The notes beneath the pieces are model-generated. The model did not search any database. It was not told the DNA's origin and saw only the letters and a program-made list of their open reading frames with translations. 64,000 nt of DNA, from NCBI RefSeq assembly GCF_000375405.1, contig NZ_AQWS01000017.1, positions 1 to 64,000 on the forward strand, given 5' to 3'. The DNA comes from Bacteroides propionicifaciens DSM 19291 = JCM 14649. Its GTDB lineage: Bacteria; Bacteroidota; Bacteroidia; Bacteroidales; Bacteroidaceae. Below, piece after piece: positions 62,501 through 64,000 of this stretch (position 1 is its first letter; every line of letters starts with the position of its first letter). A program made the position numbers and the translations under genes.

Positions 62501-62599
62501 CCAATGGCCAAAGTAATTTTGGGTGGTCTGCTTACTTCAACTTTGCTCAATGGGTTTATCATACCTATTGTTTATCAGAAAATGCATAAAACGAAATAA
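59516..62599 (+). CDS. Heavy-metal RND efflux pump (CusA/CzcA family)
   Basis: This 1027-residue, 12-helix proton-driven inner-membrane pump belongs to the heavy-metal (HME) RND class. It starts MLNKIIEYSLKNRLVVL and has the ExPD-type IDVFPDLNAPTV. The TM4 motif is AIGSLVDDAIVDVEN. The second half repeats the layout (FLPPFNEGSLTINVSTVPG). Cu/Ag-specific CusA has a Met at the position equivalent to the Asn of LTINVS and AxG-x3-DAA in TM4, so the methionine relay looks incomplete and the substrate may be divalent metal. It lies in an operon with the adaptor (12 bp before) and the TolC-like gene (4 bp after). Confidence 0.93.
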   Translation: MLNKIIEYSLKNRLVVLFAAVLLIIGGSYIAKQTEIDVFPDLNAPTVVVMTEANGMAAEEVEQLVTFPVETSVNGATGVRRVRSSSTTGFSVVWVEFDWDMDIYLARQIVSEKLAVVTENLPDNVGKPTLGPQSSILGEMLIIGLTADSISMLDLRTLADWSIRPRLLSTGGVAQVSVLGGDVKEYQILLDPIRMKHYNVSLNEVLDASKAMNINTNGGVIYEYGNEYIVRGVLSTNDVNMIGQAVVKAVDNQPVLLEDVAKIKIGAKEPKLGTASEKGKPAVLLTVNKQPQTSTIELTQTIEEALEDLKQTLPADVKISTDIFRQSQFIQNSIGNVEQAIIEGGIFVVIVLFLFLANIRTTIISLVTIPLSFLTAILVMHYLNLTINTMSLGGLAIAIGSLVDDAIVDVENVYKRLRENKIKPQEERLGTIEVVFEASKEVRMPILNSTLIIIASFVPLFFLSGMEGRMLVPLGIAFVTALLASTVVALTLTPVLCSYLLNTEKSDKIPKEAFLAVWLKKYYGKSLNWVLRHKKTTVGTTLVLFVIAVAIMFGLGNSFLPPFNEGSLTINVSTVPGISLEESDNLGQRAEELLMTIPEIQTVARKTGRAELDEHALGVNTSEIEAPFVLKDRTKNEMVAQIRELLGGINGAMIEIGQPISHRIDAMLSGTQANIAIKLFGTNLNEMFSIGNDIKAEIASIEGIVDLNVEQQIERPQLKITPNRVLLAKYGITLPEFSEFVNVNLAGEVVSQVYEQGKSFDLIVKVNHDSKDTMEKIKNLLIDTPDGKKVPLNQLAEISSAMGPNTISRENVKRKIVISANIAERDLRSVVNEIQDRVKQTIQLPEGYHIEYGGQFESEQAASRTLAITSLMSIIVIFLLLYTEFKSAKEAGAILLNLPLALIGGVFVLSFTTGELSIPAIIGFISLFGIATRNGMLLISHYNHLQEIDGLSLDESIIKGSLDRLNPILMTALTSALALVPLAISGDLPGNEIQSPMAKVILGGLLTSTLLNGFIIPIVYQKMHKTK

Positions 62600-62603
62600 T
62601 GAT

Positions 62604-63782
62604 ATGACTAAATATATACTAATAGTTGTTGGAATGTTTTTATCCTTCCAACAACTAGACGCTCAAGAGAGCCTTGATCAATTATTAAAACAAATCGAAC
62701 GCAATAACCCCGAGCTAAAAGCTAATCAGGAGCTGATGAAAGCTCAGGTTTGGGACACTAAATCGACCAATAACTTGGCGAATCCAACGGTCTCTTATGC
62801 TCAGGTTTGGGACTCTAAAGATAAAAAAGACTCGGAGACAGAGCTGGTAGTAATGCAAGAGTTTGAATTCCCTACAGCCTACATCCACAGGAACAAGGCC
62901 AACAGAAAACAAATTAATGCTTTGGAGTCGGCCTTTCAAGCTCAAAGACAAGATATCTTATTGCAAGCTAAAGAAGTTTGCTTGGATATCATTATGCTCA
63001 ATCAGCTTATAGACATCCTCCAACGTAGAATGGGGTATGCAAATCAGCTTGATCAACTCTATTCACAGATGCTCAAAGCTGGAGATGCTACAAGCATTGA
63101 GGTAAATAAGATTAAGCTTGAAAAGCTTAATCTGCAAACAGAGTATACCATTAATTCGGCTACACTCAAGAAAAAGAAGACTGAGCTGATGCAACTCAAT
63201 GGTAACACACCTATAGAGTTTAATGCGAATACCTATGCAAATATCGCTTTACCAGCTTATGAATTAATCAGAGGTGAAGCTTTGGGCTCAAATCCAAACT
63301 TAGAATTTACTCAGAATGAATACGAGTCGGCCTTAAAGCAGATTGCTGTTAGTAGAGCTGGCTGGTTACCAAATTTATCGGTAGGCTACAAAAGAAATAG
63401 TGGCACAGGGTTTCATTCTAACGGAATTGCTGTAGGAATGTCTATCCCTTTATTTAATAATCGAGGTAAGGTTAGCAGTGCAAAAGCCACAGCTATCGGC
63501 AAGTCATATTCGCACGACTTAGTTCGTACAAAATTAGAGTCGGACATCTATCAGGCTTATCAAGAAGCTGCTGCAATGAAAGAGCAGATGGATATCTACC
63601 AATCGACATTGGATGTTGATCAGCTACTCGGACTATTGCAAGATGCACTTCAAGGTGGAGAGATGAGCATGACAGCCTATTTTGTTGAACTAGCTACAGC
63701 TTACCAAAGCTTGGAAAACTATATTCAGATATCAAATATCTACCAAAAACAGATAGCTCAGTTATATAAACATCGTCTATAA
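62604..63782 (+). CDS. TolC-family outer-membrane efflux protein
   Basis: This outer-membrane channel of the RND system starts at ATG 62604 (392 residues, MTKYILIVVGMFLSFQQLDAQ, a clean signal peptide); the longer frame from 62523 lies inside the pump gene and lacks a signal. It shows the paired OEP repeats of CusC/TolC-like proteins: helix-rich segments about 30-200 and 230-390, with NPELKANQELMKAQ and GEALGSNPNLEFTQNEYESA as matching halves. No lipobox is present. It is the last gene of the efflux operon. Confidence 0.9.
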   Translation: MTKYILIVVGMFLSFQQLDAQESLDQLLKQIERNNPELKANQELMKAQVWDTKSTNNLANPTVSYAQVWDSKDKKDSETELVVMQEFEFPTAYIHRNKANRKQINALESAFQAQRQDILLQAKEVCLDIIMLNQLIDILQRRMGYANQLDQLYSQMLKAGDATSIEVNKIKLEKLNLQTEYTINSATLKKKKTELMQLNGNTPIEFNANTYANIALPAYELIRGEALGSNPNLEFTQNEYESALKQIAVSRAGWLPNLSVGYKRNSGTGFHSNGIAVGMSIPLFNNRGKVSSAKATAIGKSYSHDLVRTKLESDIYQAYQEAAAMKEQMDIYQSTLDVDQLLGLLQDALQGGEMSMTAYFVELATAYQSLENYIQISNIYQKQIAQLYKHRL

Positions 63783-63849
63783 TGTATTGACTCATTTGAG
63801 CAGATACAAACTTCTGATCGTACGATTCGATTAGAAAACATAACTCTCT

Positions 63850-63884
63850 GAGGTCGTTGCATTAGCTGCAACGACCTCTTTTCT
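63850..63884 (+). terminator. Terminator of the metal-efflux operon
   Basis: The stem GAGGTCGTTGCA pairs perfectly with TGCAACGACCTC across loop TTAGC, followed by TTTTCTT. It lies 67 bp after the last stop codon. Confidence 0.9.
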
Positions 63885-63978
63885 TAATAGGCAATAGGAG
63901 AGTTAGAATAAGTATGTTCTATTATAGCCTGTTAACGATTCTTTATGGTTCAATTTTACTAAAAAGACGAATTAATTG

Positions 63979-63986
63979 TACCTTTG
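63979..63986 (+). promoter_or_regulatory. -7 box for a gene beyond the right edge
   Basis: TACCTTTG matches the -7 consensus and points rightwards; no start codon follows before the window ends. Confidence 0.5.
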
Positions 63987-64000
63987 CAAATCAAATCTTA

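Noticed and set aside
1-64000. CRISPR array, prophage or integrative element
   Set aside because: No regularly spaced direct repeats, cas genes, phage structural genes, integrase or relaxase were found; only IS remnants near 54-55 kb are mobile.

Overview
The window is a chromosomal segment of a low-GC Bacteroidota, most likely a Bacteroides-like member of Bacteroidales. The reasons are: -7 boxes of the form TAnnTTTG instead of E. coli-type -10 boxes; few Shine-Dalgarno sequences; lineage-typical families (DUF4831, DUF4290, DUF5683, NigD-like, thioester-less alpha-2-macroglobulin, Bacteroides-type MurA and AlaS); and the order parA-parB-DUF5683-mltD-rel next to alaS and surE-lpxB, which I know from Bacteroides chromosomes. 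Species cannot be assigned from the sequence alone.

Layout. 1-486: mostly non-coding, with a strong leftward promoter that may drive an rRNA operon beyond the edge, and a 55-bp interspersed repeat. 487-8567 (mostly +): membrane protein, NhaC antiporter, S41 peptidase, secreted esterase (-), AraC regulator, NAD(P)HX repair enzyme with a worn epimerase half, DUF4831. 8697-14074 (-): apparent five-gene operon DUF1573 > meaB > AAA ATPase > DUF4435 > mscS; the ATPase/DUF4435 pair resembles the two-gene PARIS anti-phage module. 14294-22607 (-): alpha-2-macroglobulin, pepD, a flippase-like membrane protein. 23019-30914 (+): rsmA, mgtE, DUF349, a reverse-strand tRNA-Gln, then rsfS-ftsH-cdsA. 30987-33757 (-): NigD-like lipoprotein, lpxB, surE. 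34079-43338 (+): parA-parB-DUF5683-mltD-rel, merR (-), alaS. 43452-49399 (-): tsaB, DUF4290, murA, rimM, dxr, rseP. 49477-53959: yicC-gmk-nadD, menA, and two metallophosphoesterases. 54061-55840: accessory patch with two abutting degenerate IS3-family copies, a 55-bp repeat and a cobalamin riboswitch. 55841-63782 (+): small Cys-rich CWC-type protein, ABC-F ATPase and a heavy-metal RND efflux operon.

How the genes fit together. Much of the window is envelope and translation housekeeping: lipid A (lpxB), phospholipid (cdsA), peptidoglycan (murA, mltD), isoprenoid (dxr), menaquinone (menA), ribosome and tRNA maturation (rsmA, rimM, rsfS, tsaB, alaS), and proteolysis (ftsH, rseP). B12 dependence is suggested twice, by meaB (methylmalonyl-CoA mutase chaperone) and by the cobalamin riboswitch. 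MurA has Asp where the fosfomycin-reactive Cys normally sits.

The best candidates for something new are the PARIS-like pair inside a housekeeping operon, the riboswitch-CWC unit, the 55-bp repeat family, and promoter-overlapping dyads at nhaC, DUF1573 and dxr. No CRISPR array, prophage or integrative element was seen.
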